In this document: positions 21,901 to 34,982 of the stretch, piece by piece
Numbering within the stretch: position 1 is the first letter of the stretch
Layout of the letters: the number at the start of each line of letters is the position of its first letter
Assembly: GCF_022376445.1 (NCBI RefSeq)
Contig: NW_025955080.1
Coordinates: 1 to 64,000 of the forward strand
DNA: 64,000 nucleotides
Source of the DNA: Fomitopsis serialis
Lineage: Eukaryota > Basidiomycota > Agaricomycetes > Polyporales > Fomitopsidaceae
Direction: 5' to 3'
The notes under the pieces: generated by a model
Told to the model about the DNA's origin: nothing
The model's database searches: none
The model's input: the letters and a program-made list of their open reading frames with translations, nothing else
Made by a program: the position numbers and the translations under genes

Positions 21901-22438
21901 TATTCCTGCGATCCTGAACGAGTACCGGACCGCAGAGCTGAACGTTCGAACCGGCTGTTTGAAGGCGCTGTCATTCGTCTTCGAGTACGTCGGACCGCAA
22001 TCCGCGTACTATGCCGACTCTGTGGTCACGATGCTGGAGGATGCCCTCACCGACCGTGACCTCGTCCATCGGCAGACAGCAAGCACGATCGTCAAGCACC
22101 TCGCCCTTGGCGTCGCTGGCCTTGGGTGCGAAGACTCCATGCTGCATCTGATGAACCTCGTGTGGCCAAACTGCTTCGAGACGTCGCCTCACGTCATCGG
22201 CGCAGTCATGGATGCTGTCGAGGCCATGCGGGTGACGCTTGGCCCTGGCGTCCTGCTCAGCTACGTCTTGCAGGGGTTGTTCCACCCGGCGCGGAAGGTC
22301 CGCGAGGTGTATTGGCGTGTATATAACTCACTTTATCTTGGTGCTTCCGACGCATTGGTGCCCGTCTATCCTGACCTGGGGGAGCTCAGCGAGGGGCAAA
22401 ACGTATACGACCGTCACCCCTTGCAGATGTTTATCTAG
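18905..22438 (+). CDS. SF3B1: Splicing factor 3B subunit 1, 1141 aa
   Basis: Core HEAT-repeat subunit of the U2 snRNP SF3b complex, which grips the branch-point helix. Exons 18905-21458, 21515-21592 and 21645-22438 join in frame. The N-terminus has RWD repeats typical of the U2AF/p14-binding arm ([28 protein letters not shown]). From about residue 330 the HEAT superhelix is highly conserved, including [64 protein letters not shown] and [14 protein letters not shown]. At the site equivalent to human K666 the residue is Arg (HTGIRIVQQ versus HTGIK in the human protein), whereas the R625- and K700-equivalent residues are unchanged. It is shorter than the human protein (1304 aa) because the N-terminal arm is reduced. 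Convergent with AP-1 gamma. Confidence 0.97.
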
Positions 22439-22756
22439 ATCTTGTGTGCTGCGTAGTGTATGCGTCTAATGTGTATTTGTATTGTTATTACTCGAGGAAT
22501 GCATCGTCGTTGCATCGTGTGCTTGTAGCCTTTGTCGTGCAATACAGGTGAAGTCGAGATCTGGGCCTGAGCTCGTGTCCGACGCAGATGGGCAGATGAG
22601 AACACCACCTCTATGGTACATTGTCGCTGTCTTGTTATACTCAACATGAACATCGCTGATAGGTATCATTTGTTTAGTCGATGAACGAGAAAATCACACT
22701 GCATTACAGAGCAACACTAAATATCCGAATAGCAGAACAGAAAGTGTATGAGGACA
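22439..22756. other. Short intergenic, convergent 3' ends
   Basis: Contains only the 3' UTRs of SF3B1 and AP-1 gamma as far as can be seen. Confidence 0.5.
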
Positions 22757-25700
22757 TCATGTCCCGCTCGTTATTCCGGGCGGGAAGCCATTGAAATCTA
22801 CCTGGTCTTGCACCGCGCGGCCGCCTACTGAGAATGATATACGCAGTCGTAGCCGAACATTGGCCTGCGTGACGATGTGAGCTGATGCATGCCTTAGTGA
22901 TGCGAATGGCACTCACTCCGACTGGGGCGATGACTCGCATTTGTTGCGTCTCGACAGCACCTGGCTGCACGTCTGGATTCGACATGGGAAGCATTTGGAG
23001 TTGTTGCGACTGACGGGCATTGGTCATCAGCAAACCGACTTGCCCCGTTGCAGGCGTGAGCAGTAACTACCTTAGGCACGGCCGCTTGGAAGTTGAGTCC
23101 AGTCGCCGGCGTGTTGCCAGCCATCTGGAACCTCGCGAGAATGTTTACAACGCCCGGCTTAGGCACCTGTGGCGTCAACATGATCCTCAGCTCGTTCTTG
23201 TCATACGCGGGGTATGCCGTCAGCCGTGGCTGCGCCGCCAGCTGCGGGGGCGGGGTTTGCGTCTGCGGCAAGCTGAAGGCGGAGCCCGCACCGTTCGACA
23301 CAGGCAAGGGTGGCGCCTGTGTCTGGACAGGCGTGGATGTCGATGCGGCGGGCGAGTCGAAGAGGCCGAGGATGTCTTGGACGGTGCTCTTCTGGCTCTG
23401 GGCGGGACTGGGTGCTGTTGGGGCTGATGAGCTTCCAAAGATCTCGGCGAGAAGGTCTTGGTTGTTTTGCACGGGTGCGTGGCCGTTGACGGGTGCGGCG
23501 GGGCCTGTCGCAATGTCGTCCCCAAGTAGATCACCCTGACAGACAAAGAGTGCTTGTGTCTTGAGATCATGCATGATGATGGAAAACTTACGTCTTTACT
23601 TGGCTGCACGGAGCCGACGGGTTTGTTTTCGCTAACTGAGCCTTCATAAGCCAGGTTCCTTTGCATATATGGCTCAGGTATACGTACCAACGCCCATGAC
23701 AGTCGCCTTGAGCTCGGGCGGCGGCATACGCTCCAACACACCTGCCCGCACATCCAGGTTGAACAGGCTCGCGAACTCTACTGCTCGCTGCTGAATCTCT
23801 AGCTCTGGGCTTGTGGTGAAGTTCAGCAGCACATTCGCTATCCGTTCTTGTTGCGCGGAGGAGGTCGTCGGGCGAGAGGAGATCTTGGTGATGGCGGTGA
23901 GGACGAACTGGCGGGTCAGGTAGTTGGCGTAGGGAGAGTCGAGAATGGAGAGCAGGAGGTCGACCAGTTCGACGTCGGTGATCTGATACGCGGGGAACGT
24001 TATTCAGGCTCTGTTGGGAGTTATTCTGGTGAGTTGAACTTACCAGCTTGGGCTGGTCTTCGTCAATAAGGCCGCCTTCGAGTACGGCCTCACTGTATTC
24101 ACCGATGATCCACGTAGCCGCCAACGTGAGTGACTCTTGAGATATGTCGAAGCGCAATGACGTATAGAGCTTCGACGCAGTGTATGCTTGCAATTCTGGG
24201 GTGTGCGCTACCAATCGGATGAATGCCGAAAGGATCTCCTCCCTCACGGAGTTGCCAGCCTGCTTCGCGTCAGCAAACAGCTCTAGCACGAAACAGGCAT
24301 TTGACTTACCAGCTTCAACACCCGGAGAACGGTATCGATGTGCCACCGCTTGTTCGGCGCGAAGCGTTCCGCAGCGAGGCAGATCTGCGTCGTCATGCCC
24401 AGCTTGAACTCGTCATCGGCGACCTCTAGGAACGCGAGCAGCTCGCGGATGAGAATGCGGACGTTCTGTTCGTTGATCAGGGCGTAAGACAATTCGAGCG
24501 CACGCCGACGGATTGAGATGTCGCCGTCGCGAAGACAATCGAGGATGATGTTCCGATGGCGTTGTACTGCGTTTGTATCGATCGAGACCACCTTGTTGAG
24601 GGTGTTCAGGGCAACGTAGCTGAGTGAGTCGAGTGATCAGGATACAGCGTGAGTTGGATGTTCAGATTGGTTAAATTTACCGGATGTTGTTGTCACGGTT
24701 GCTGAGGAACTTTCCGAGGATGTTGATAGCCATGACCCGCAATCCACTGTCTGCTTCGATCTCGAGAACTGTCATGACCGTCTCGTACAGAATCGAGTTG
24801 CCGACATTCTTGGTGGACTCTGTGTTCGTCGCGACCTACATTGCGATGCAAGGGCTCAGTGGTGGCATCAAGGTCGCTGGGACACAACATACTTGAGCCA
24901 GGATATCGTTCATTGTCTCACTGGCCTTCGCGTCGCCCTTTCCGAGAAGACGGAGCAATCGGAGGATCTTCACTTGCAAGAAGGGATCTGTGATACCAGA
25001 TACATCATGTTCAGGGCTATATCCTGTCGTCACCAGGGACTTCAAGTGTCGGACAAGCAAAGGCACGGCCTGGCAATCCAGCGAGCCGTCAGAACGTGCG
25101 TACATAGAAGAACTAAATGCATTCACGTTGCGGAACTCCTCAAGACATGTTGCATCGGTTTGGCACATCTCCGTGACCAAAGTGATCGCAGTAAGGAGCA
25201 CACCATGGTTGCGATCGGCAAGGAGGTTCTTCGCTTTGGCGATGAAGTGGTCTGAAAGGTCAGGTACTTTCCTGATTACCCTTAGAGCACATAGAGACGC
25301 CTGAGACAGTGCAGCCGTAAGTAGCGCGACTTGATGGGTCGCCCGAGTGACGCACTTTCTTCCGGATATATGTGTTGCTGGATCCGAGCAGCTTCTCGAT
25401 CTCGTTCGCTAGGTCCCGGGACATCTCCTCCGACGCTATATCTGCGAATGTGCACAGGGCCAGCCAACAGCATACATGTTCGCATGGTTCATGTCACTGG
25501 TGAATACGTCAGCATCGACGCGGTAGATGAGGTTAAAGTACGCACTTCTTGAGTGAGTTCGTAACCAAAGTGAGCACCTCCTGACTCTCGTCTAGAAGCA
25601 GCATGATCCCCAGATAGCCTAATCGTTTGTCGGCGAAGCGAGGACTCGCGACCAGCTTGAGACATTCCATCTGGCCGAAGTGTGCCTCCGACCCCAGCAT

Positions 25701-25966
25701 GTGGATATAGAGCAGCTTTGCGACATTGTTATGCCTTGCGTACGAGTCCTCCTCCCGAAATGATGCTCGAATGGCAGCCGATTCTTGCTTAATGAGTGCA
25801 CGCTCATCTGCCACTGTCTGCTGGAATGAGGGATGCTGTGCATAGCGGCCGTGCGATATGCACTCACTTTACACGCGCGAATCCCCTTGATCAGGGCTGT
25901 GTACGCCGTCAGCAGCAGCGAGCGCAGAGGTTAAACAGGCATGCCTTTGAGGTTATGGTACACCAT
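22757..25966 (-). CDS. APL4: AP-1 complex gamma-adaptin (about 850 aa)
   Basis: Large subunit of the AP-1 clathrin adaptor acting at trans-Golgi and endosomes. The start codon at 25966 opens a 22-nt exon (MVYHNLK), followed by [10 protein letters not shown] and then the conserved trunk [49 protein letters not shown] and [15 protein letters not shown]. Many introns of ~50-60 nt follow. The hinge is Ser/Pro/Gln-rich with a GDLLGDD motif. The C-terminal ear ([60 protein letters not shown]) is complete. The first intron, 25897-25944, fits only as a GC-AG intron (AAAG|gcatgc), which restores the universal NLK-ALIK junction. It is divergent from the forkhead gene with only 209 bases between start codons. 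Confidence 0.93.
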
Positions 25967-26175
25967 CGCTGCCGACCGCGCTGGTTACTTCGCCGTCTTA
26001 CTCGCGGGCAGCGTACTCGACCTACGCGCCCACAAGCGCCGGAGACTACCGTGACGCAGGGGGTCACGCAGTGACCAAGCAGTGACGACCGAGGGCCACC
26101 GTGACGGAGAGACCATCGTCCGCGTCCATTACATCCACCCAGCTACTCTGCCGCTCCCTTCCTCACTCTGCGCCC

Positions 26176-28764
26176 ATGGCGGCCTTCATCGCGGGAGGAA
26201 GGCCTCCCTCGCCCGTCGACGAAATCCTCAAAAATATGAACTTGACGCGTGAAGACCTCGCCAGACACAGCGAGCAAATGCGGCTGTTCTTGACAGGCGG
26301 GGCAGACTGCGCCTCCTCAAGCACTTTCCCCGCGCAACCTGCTTCGGCCAGTACACAAAGCTCTCTATCACGCACATCATCCTCCCGCGCAGTGTCGCGC
26401 TCGAACTCCGTCGTCAACACGTTTGGTCGTGCTGCGTCACCGTCGCCATCGCGTGTGCACGTAAAGCCTGAACCTGTCGAAGAAGCGCTCCCGACACGTA
26501 CCCTTACACCATGGATCTTGTGCTAGAGCGCAAAAGTAAGCAGAGTAAAGAAAGGCGTTGTATGTTCAATTCCACCTTCGGGGAGCTAGGCGCTCACCAA
26601 TCCTTTCAGCTTCCAACACACGCTCTCGCGACGACCGACGCGCTCACGAGTCGGATATATCCACGCCATCAACCGACATGACCCCTCAGGTGCGTTTGAC
26701 GCGTCTTTAGTTTCAGAGATCGCGCGTTGATTGACGAGGTCATGCAACAGAGCACACCGCAAACACCTCACCACTTCAGACACTACAGTGACCGCGTTTT
26801 GGGTGATGCTTTCGCGTCCCGGGCTGTCTTGGTATGTATACGAATGCGTGCTGTGTGTAGTCATCTGACGTTTGTGTTCAAGCCTCCATTCGACGCCAGC
26901 GACCCCCGTACACCAAGACCGCGGTCTAAAGCGCGGGGGAGCAGTCGTGCAGCGACTCCGGCAGGACGTACAATTTACTCTCGTGGTCTGACTCCGCATC
27001 GTCCATCATCTCCTGGCTCAAGTCCCACGCGAATCGTCAACATGGTGTCTTCGCCAGGCCCGATGCGATCGTCGCCAGTCCGTCCTGCGAAAGAAACCAA
27101 ATTGCCATATGTCCTGCCCCCTGGCCCATACTCAGAGGACAAACCAGACTGTGCCTACGCTGGTCTCATTGGGCAGGCGATTCTTTCTTCACCTGAGCAT
27201 CGCTTGACGCTCCAAGACATCTATGAGTGGATCACCACGGTGCACCCGTACTACAAACGCGGGGAGCAGACATGGATGAACTCCGTCCGACACTGTCTGA
27301 GCACCATGGCGGTCTTCCGCAAGGTCCCCCGTGTCCGTAACGAGGGCAAGAGTTTGTGGGCCATCTTCGACGACGATGTAGCGGCGTTCGCAAGTGGCAG
27401 TTTCAAGAAGTCGCTCTGCGCGGACATGGTTAAGCAAGAGAAAGAGAAACAGGCCAAGCGTGGTCCTAGGAAACGTGGGGCGGCTATGGATGACGGCAGG
27501 GACAGCAAACGTCACAAGAGCGTGCACGTCGATGCTGAGGGGAGCCGTCCCGCTGCTCCTCACCCAATGCTGCCGCCGTACTTCCCTCCCTTCCATGTCA
27601 ACCCTAACCAGCAGCCTTACTATCAGGCCTACGCCCCTCAGGCCATACCTGCGGAAGTTGTGTTCCCTCCCCTGCCTCCCAACGCGGGTTTCGCTAGGTC
27701 TGTGTCGAGGCCTATGTCTGTGCGGCCTACATCTTCGGCCGGCTCTATTGCTCCCCGCCCAGTCTCTGCCGCTGGCTCTGCAGCGACAGATGCGTCCATT
27801 GTCCGCGGACGCGACAGGTCGCCCAAGCCTATCTCATCATCCTCGTCGGTGCCCGCCCTCACGCCCAACTGCAGTTCCTCCTCGAGCCCGCCGCTTTCCT
27901 CGCATGCGAGCATGATGGACGATGCCCGGTACAGCTCGTCGCCAGCGCTATCGCCTATGAGGGTTGCTATCATGGATACTGATGATGAAGAGGACGAGCT
28001 GGACACGGGCTGGTTGCGCAGAGGACCCCCGATCCAAGCCCTGGCACCCAGTGCTACTCTCCTCAGGCCAGCCGAGTTCAATACTCCGCGTCGCTCTAAG
28101 TCCAAGCAGCGCGATGCACGGAACCGGTACAAGGTATGTCGGTCGTTTGGTGGTTGGAACGTTGTTGCTCATGCCTGGTTCGTCTCAGGCTCTGTCGGCT
28201 CGGCCCGCACCAGAATCACCCACCCTCGAGCACAGCGTCTTGAGAAGCAAGCAGAGAGAGGTGCTAGCCCGGAACTTGAGCACGCCTCCCCCAGAGAGCA
28301 CGCAGCTGTTGCCCTTGCCGTCTACGCCCCCGAACAGGCCCTACACACCTCTGCGCAAGCAGCGCGTCACCAGCGGCGGCGTCCGACTCTCCCCCACTCT
28401 GACACCGATATCCCATGCCGGCTTGCACATGAGCCCCTCACCGAGTCTTGCCCACTACAAATCCAACCTAGACCCGCCCCCGCCCTCAATGCACTTCCCA
28501 CAAGCCCCGTTGCTCGCCGTTCCCGGGAGCTCGCAGATGACGCCACCCCGCCAGACTGGTAGCGCGGACGTGCACACGCCTCTGCGCAAGGCCTCGGGCA
28601 CGTCCGACAACGGTTATTACAACTTGTCGCCTTTCGCGCCCGTCACGCCCCAGCGGATCACCTATCCGAACTTCGACTCGCCATGGCGCACACCGTCGAG
28701 AAGCACCTACGATCCGCACGCGCCTCCTCCCTCCTTGACGAGGAGCTTCACAGGCAGAGCTTGA
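26176..28764 (+). CDS. Forkhead transcription factor
   Basis: DNA-binding regulator with one forkhead domain at about 27140-27390: KPDCAYAGLIGQAIL, RLTLQDIYEWIT, YYKRGEQTWMNSVRH, CLSTMAVFRKVPR and GKSLWAIFDDD. Long Ser/Pro-rich flanks carry many SP/TP sites, a possible SUMO motif (VKPEP) and a basic KRGPRKRG stretch after the domain, a likely nuclear signal. Introns are clear at about 26832-26881 and 28135-28188. The recognition helix reads RHCLST where animal forkheads have RHNLSL; basidiomycete HCM1-type factors also deviate here. Two places are uneasy: near 26505 the frame should pass from VEEALPTRTLTP to MDLVLERK, and near 28720 the C-terminal frame splits, with coding-like text (SLLDEELHRQ, GLWDSPLGSSP) continuing to about 28900 in alternating frames. 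Either introns I cannot place or base-level indels explain this. Confidence 0.85.
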
Positions 28765-29407
28765 AGGATATCAGCCCGAGCTTGCTTGGGCTCGGCGACG
28801 CCGAAGGGCCTGTGGGATAGTCCCCTCGGGTCCAGCCCTAGTGTCGACCGTTTTGGGGTTGACCCATCTGGGTCTGCAAGGTACTGGTTTCTACTGTTTC
28901 CCTCTACTACCGCGGACGAGGATCTGGCATCTCCACGGACGATCTCGACCGTAATACCACCATTGGATACATCTCACCTCATGACTCTTCCGAACCTTCC
29001 GAATTTAGCCCTGTCCTGCCGTCCGCACACCTATGTCTCCTATCCCTGTTGCTTGGTCGCGTCGCGCATCTTTATCGTATCTATGTCGAGGGCCAGTGTA
29101 GCGTTGCTAGTCATCTGCATGAGTATTGTGTGGGTAGGCATTTGTCCACGATACATGTACTAGTACAGGCGTCGTACGTTGTAGTCCTTAGCAAGCACGT
29201 ATATAGTAATGTTACAACAGTGTTGATTCTTGGCGAATAGCATGCATCGATAGCAAGGCGGTTGTATACATTGCAAGGTGCAAACAGTCCTATGGGGCGA
29301 ACTCTGCAAAGAAGTGTAAACAAGAGGACAGTGACGGGACATTATCTCCCTCACCTTCCTCGTCAAGCAGCGTGCCTTCGTCAAGGCAACCTGTATGAAC
29401 TCTGATA
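28765..29407. other. Convergent 3' region with coding-like remnants
   Basis: Up to about 28900 the sequence still resembles the forkhead C-terminus in shifted frames; the part from 29280 down-strand resembles a LIG4 C-terminus in shifted frames (LDEGTLLDEE at about 29347-29376 on the minus strand). The AT-rich middle holds no gene. Confidence 0.5.
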
Positions 29408-32400
29408 TCACAGATGGCGACGCTGGGCCTACGCAGGATTTAGGTGCTGCTCTTTTCCAAATATAAGCTTACTTGGAGGTGCTGCATGAGCTCAAGCGGC
29501 GCTAGGATCCCGCTTGTCGACGACGACATGGTGAGCTTGGGCTCGTCCAAGTCGACGACTTTGCCGCCATTCTCTCTGATGGCCGCCGCTGCTTGTTCAA
29601 AACTGCAAATGGCTGCTTAGCAAAGCAGATCTCGAGTTGCAATGAGACTTGCCTTCGGCTGATGTCGCTTTCGTTCTTCGCCTTTACGCTCATGCCATGC
29701 TTCCGTGCGTTATCTGGCGTGTCGAGATAGAAGCAGCTGCATGGAATGAGCACTAGGTTGTGCATGTCGCGAAGCCACGTACAGATGCTTGAATATCAGG
29801 TCCTGGTCATACTCCATCGCAGTATCGTCTTCACCCATTCGGACGCCCTCATCGACCTATAGGCATGTGTTAGTAGAATCAACCGCGGCGAGTCTCACTA
29901 ATGCTCACCTGAGATATGTGTGCATCGTTCAGCTGCGACTGACGTCGTTGATAAGCGCTACAAGTTGAAGGTGAAACAGACAAGACTCACACTAGCGGCA
30001 TCACAGGAGAACTCGCTGAAGGGTCCTCAGGTTTCACGTTGACCCAATCGTCGCTGTCATCCTCGTCGGGGTGGTTGTCTTCATCTCGGTTAACGTCTTC
30101 GTTATCCGAGTCTGCTTCCGTCTCGCTGTCCGTGACTGGACGCTGGACCTCCGGTCTCTGCGACGCATTCTCTTTGACCTTGAACCAGTCCGCCAACTCG
30201 GGGTCTTCTTCCTCAGATTCAGTCTTGTCATCGTCAACTTCAACCGGTTGAGACACCTGAAGTGCGATACTCGTTGAAGGCTGTTCAGCCTCGTCTTCTG
30301 TGTCTTCGTCCACATCATACTCATCATCCTTTAGTCGACGGGAGGTAGCGTGAAAGAAGTATCTAGCAATTGCCTCGGTGAGTTCCGCCAGCGCAAATGA
30401 GTGAGAGGTAAGTGTACTTCTTCGTGAACGGTACCAGCTCTTCCTTCGCGATACAATCCATAATCCACTGGGGCCTGATTATGTCGCAGACCCCTTTGTT
30501 CATGATGAGCTTGATGTCATACGCTGACCATTTTCTGAGCCGTTGTTCAATAGAAGATACGTGTGTGAACTCACGGGTGCTCGCGCCCCCATAGACCACC
30601 AACAACTTGGGGTCGTCTCTGGCGATTTGAACGTAATTACCACCGTTTGCATGGACCCTGTCTCGAGAGGATCAGAACCCACTCTACTCCACTTCTCAAG
30701 CCAACTTACAACTTAAGCAGTTCGCCCTTATCCTTTTCACCTGTCCTCGACTTGGGATCTGATGCGACCACTGAAGGAATGCTGAGAATCGTGGGATGGT
30801 ACTTTCTGATCTCACTCACTGAACTTCATGCCTTTGAAAAGGTCGCTCTCGACTTCGATGTCCTTGAGATTGACACCTTGATACTCGGGCATAATAGTCA
30901 CCTATCTTCGATTAGCTATCTCATAAGCCAACTTCACTGACCTGAACACTGACCGGTTTCCTGATCTTCTTCTGCTTCTTCTTTGGCTTACTGTGGGTAT
31001 ACAGAGTTGTTATCCCGTCGGAGGAACGTAGGGCACACGTACTCGTCCGAAACTTCCATCTTGCGCTTCCTCTCCGAGCGCAAGCTCTCAAAGACCGCTG
31101 TGCATTGTTTGAGAAGCGATGTGGTGAAAGAAATCACATCGCACATACCGGTAGCCGTCATACAGTCGCTGATCTCCAGGTCATCCCGGATCTGCAACGC
31201 TCGAGGGAAGCGCATCGTCAAGCCCATATGACACAGGTCTACAAGCGGGCATGTCACATCTGAAGCAACCTCACCATCTTCAAACATATAGCCTATACTC
31301 ACCTGAGGAAGTAATCTCAGCAGCCTTGACTTTGACAATGAACGAACTTCAGACATAGCGTGGGTCAGGATCGTCGCAATACACGCATCAAGAACAACGT
31401 ACTCCTCGGGCTCCAGGTAGACGTCGCCCTTGTCCTCCGTCCCCTTCTTCGACGTCTGGAGGAAGCTCGGCGGGTTCTTCGGGTCCCACTCTTTCCATGG
31501 CTTCTGGCGGACCCAGATATAGTCCGCATAGGAGAGACCAGTGCCAATCCGGACGAACGAACTATATCTGAAGAGGACTATGCATCAGAGGGGACAGAGT
31601 CCTCGCAGGACACACGTACTGGGGCTCGTCATCGTCCGAGGGACGACGATCGTCGAGGACAGCGCAAATCAACGTGGACACACCTCCGGACCGCCTGCCG
31701 GTACCGTAGTTGCCAGCTATGATGAGACATCAGTTTGGCAAATTCACTGGATAGGGAGATGCGGGTGCAATACGCACCTACAACAAGAACATCGACTGTT
31801 TCACCCATGTTGTCCTGCGACACTTCAGCTTGACGGCGCTACATACGAAGATGGAACACTGACCATATACTCTGGCTTCACCTGTCCCCAATCATCAATA
31901 CAACACCCTCTACGAACCGCAAGGACCCACTCACCTTAATCCAATCCCGATTCCTCCCATTCAACACATACTCCGAGTCCGGGTGCTTCATCACGAGGCC
32001 CTCCCCGCGCCCCGCCATGATCTCGTCCATCCGGACGCGCACGTCTTTCGCGGTCTTGCCCTCTGACTCTGTCACGAACTCGATCCGCCCCGGCACCTCC
32101 CGCAGGCAGGAGCGCAAGTTCCGTTTCCGGAACTTGACCGACTTATGCAGGAGCGAGAGTCCGTTGAGGTAGAGGAGGTCGAAGACCTTGACTAGGTGAG
32201 AGGTGAGGTGGCGAAAGAAACAGAAAACCAAAACAGAGCAGGAACGTACAGCATGGGCGTGGGCTTGCCTCTTTCTTCGACTTGTCTACGAGAAGATAAG
32301 CCCGAGAAGGGAGAACAAGTAAAGAAGGTCACGTACCAAGCGCAGCTGTCTTGAGGGTACCAAACGGCAGGTTCCGCTCAGAGACGGGATCCCATACGAG

Positions 32401-33929
32401 CATCTCTCCGTCAAGGATGATCCTGTAGAATTGTCAGCTGTGTTAATGCATAACCGACAGCAAACTCACTCATCCACTCGCGGGTCGAACGCCCCATGGA
32501 TGTAAGGCGTCAAGCTCCCGGTGCCGACATGTTTCCCATACAAATACGTGTAGTCCTTACCCTTCCTGTATCGCGGACAACCGACGCTCATCAGCTCAAC
32601 CCCCCTATTCACCGACGCGGGCACATAAGGGTCGGAGTCGCGCACCTGGAACAATAGAAATACTCGTTCCCGCGCTTATGCAGCTGCATCCGCTCGCCGT
32701 CGAGCTTCTCCTCCATGATAAACGTGCGGCCCTGCATCTCCTTTACGCTCTCCTCGATCCGTCGTGTCGGCCGCTTACACAACATCGGCGCGAACGCGCG
32801 GAAGAGCTGTGCGCCTTTGTCCTGCGCACACACGGCAGAGTCAACATCTCGCGCGCGACTGTGACTAGGGGAGGAAAAGGCGCACCTCGTCGTTCAGCCG
32901 CCGGGCGGGGTCCCAAAGCTCCCAGGCGATCTTCTTGAGGTCAGAGCAGGTGTTGAAGAGGTCGTGCGCGTCGGGATGAAAGACGGAGAACACGGTCGTC
33001 TCTTTCACCGACATCTGCATATCTTGCCGCGTAGGAGTGAGCAAGTACCCACGGACGAGGAGACGAGTGATGCTACCTTTGAGGATGATGCGGACGATCC
33101 ATCGTTGCTCCTCGGGCGTGCTGCGGTTGTACACTCGTTGCAGGATCCTGGACTGGACGTCTCTGAAGTGCGCTGGTCAGCGTTGATGGACAGGCGGATG
33201 AGGGGCGTAAGACGTGCGATTTGCCCATGTTCTGTGCCAGTTCGTCCAAAATGTCGTTCAATTCGTCGACGGTGAGCGAGCCTTCGATCACGGAGGACCG
33301 CTTGCTGATGACCTCGTAGAGCACAGTGGGGAAGTCGCCCGAGGATTTCTGCACCATCACATAGCACCATCGACACTCATTCAGTAGAACATAGATGATG
33401 AGGTGAAACTGAACGGACATCTCGCTCAGTGGGCTTCTTCCAGTTCAACATTCGGATGGAGTCAGGGTCTCTTGTGCCGAGAGGGATGAGCTTGATGTAT
33501 GTCTTTGCGAGGTTCTTCTCTTTCAGACCGTACACTGCGCGCTCACGGTCTTTCTGTATGTTTCATCAAGCAAGCTGCGCATCAAGAGCCGTAGGCGGAC
33601 TTGCCTGGGGTAGTATCAGGCGGAGCACAGGAAACAAGTCGTATCCCTTCTCTTCCCTCCAATGCTACATGATGGTCAGACAAGACTCGATGGTACAGGG
33701 ACAGAGGAAGACGGTGCTTGCATACGTTAAACCACGAGTCCAGTAGCTTTCTCCGCTTCTCAGGCTTGCGTTCGGTCTGGAGCTTGTCGAAGAGAGCCGC
33801 GAGCACATGGAAAGGCGCGCTGCCGCGGTTCTTTGGGGGAGCTGGGTACACAATGGCATGGTCCTCAGCAGCAACTGCGGATAGCTTGGGAGAGGTTGGA
33901 GGAGAAGACGGAGCAGGCGTAGGCAGCAT
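29408..33929 (-). CDS. LIG4: DNA ligase IV (about 1000 aa)
   Basis: ATP-dependent ligase of non-homologous end joining, working with XRCC4/LIF1. The start at 33929 gives MLPTPAPSSPP; an ACDLxx N-terminal ligase domain follows (FHVLAALFDKLQTERKP, HWREEKGYDLFPVLRLILPQ, TYIKLIPLGTRDPDSIRML). Catalytic motifs: EEKLDGERMQ with the nucleotidyl lysine, ILDGEMLVWD, EGLVMKHPDSEY, DWIKVKPEY. A first BRCT domain (KLLVVYGGASTREFTHV, IIRPQWIMDCIAKEELVPF) is followed by an acidic linker and a second BRCT. Two introns use consensus GC donors: 33554-33604 (CCCAG|gcaagt) and 29603-29652 (CGAAG|gcaagt). Within the second BRCT, about 29350-29560, the expected THVVVDKRD, RRHLVISEF and LDEGTLLDEE elements sit in different frames, so the true C-terminus may extend past the first stop at 29408, or this end is broken. 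Confidence 0.92.
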
Positions 33930-34982
33930 GGTGAAAAAGGCGGCAACTCCGTGATACGGCTGAGTCGCTTTCTCTGCAGATGGTGAGTGGCGAGCTGCTT
34001 GCGGTCTTGCAGCGTGTCTGTAGCAGGTTATATACGTTTCTGACACGCAAGTATATTGGTGGGCCAGTGCGTAATGACCAGCGTCGACAGTCAATGTGGT
34101 CGAAATGACCGAGCTTGAGTCGCTCGCTCCCGCCGGGACCCATTTGGGTGACGCGCCGCCACAGCGCGTCGCGTCACGCTCACGTGTCAATGAGACCGTC
34201 AGTGCGCTCGAGCGCCGAGCGACCACCCAGTCGCGACTTCCATCGAGCCTCTGACTACTTACAGAAGTACTTACTTCTTGGATCCGGAACATCGTCGCCC
34301 TTGCAGCAGACATATGACAAGAAATCCAAGCTCATTGCTACTTCTGCACAAAGCGTTGGAGCGGCCCAAGAGCGGTCAGTCACCGCCGTCCAAATCTCGA
34401 ACGCGGCCATACAGTCACGCTAAGTGGTCTTCAAGTTGTCATCAAGTTCGTGTCTGTCAGCATGGCAGTATCTTCAGCCTGGAAAATTTCTCTGTAGTAT
34501 GTTATGATTGTTATCTATGTTCGCTTCTCGACGCACTGGCAGCTCCTAACAGCAAGCTCCTAGTATCGCAGGTATATCACAGCCGCAGTTAGCGCATGGC
34601 CTAGACTCATGATCAACAGCCACAGGTTTCATTCGACGAGTCTATGCTGCACATTCCTCTGAGAGTGATGATCCGATGCCCAAATTCACCTTGGTACGTT
34701 GTCCAAGCCTCAATTTCTGCTGGTCGGGGGATCTACTGGCATGTCACGAATCGTGACCCAGCCCCATGGCACATCATCGCACCACACATCGCCCTGCAGG
34801 TATCCGGCATAATTCCCGCAGCTACCCAAGGACCTCAACCCTCGATTCTGGAAGTGAACTCGAGACTTTCAGCGCTCGGCCGATGCAACAGCCCTCCGTC
34901 AATGACTTCGCGGTCATGCGCCTTGCGTGTGGCAGCTCCGGGCGCTGCGCAGCACAATATCTCGGGCATGGACCTCATCCTG

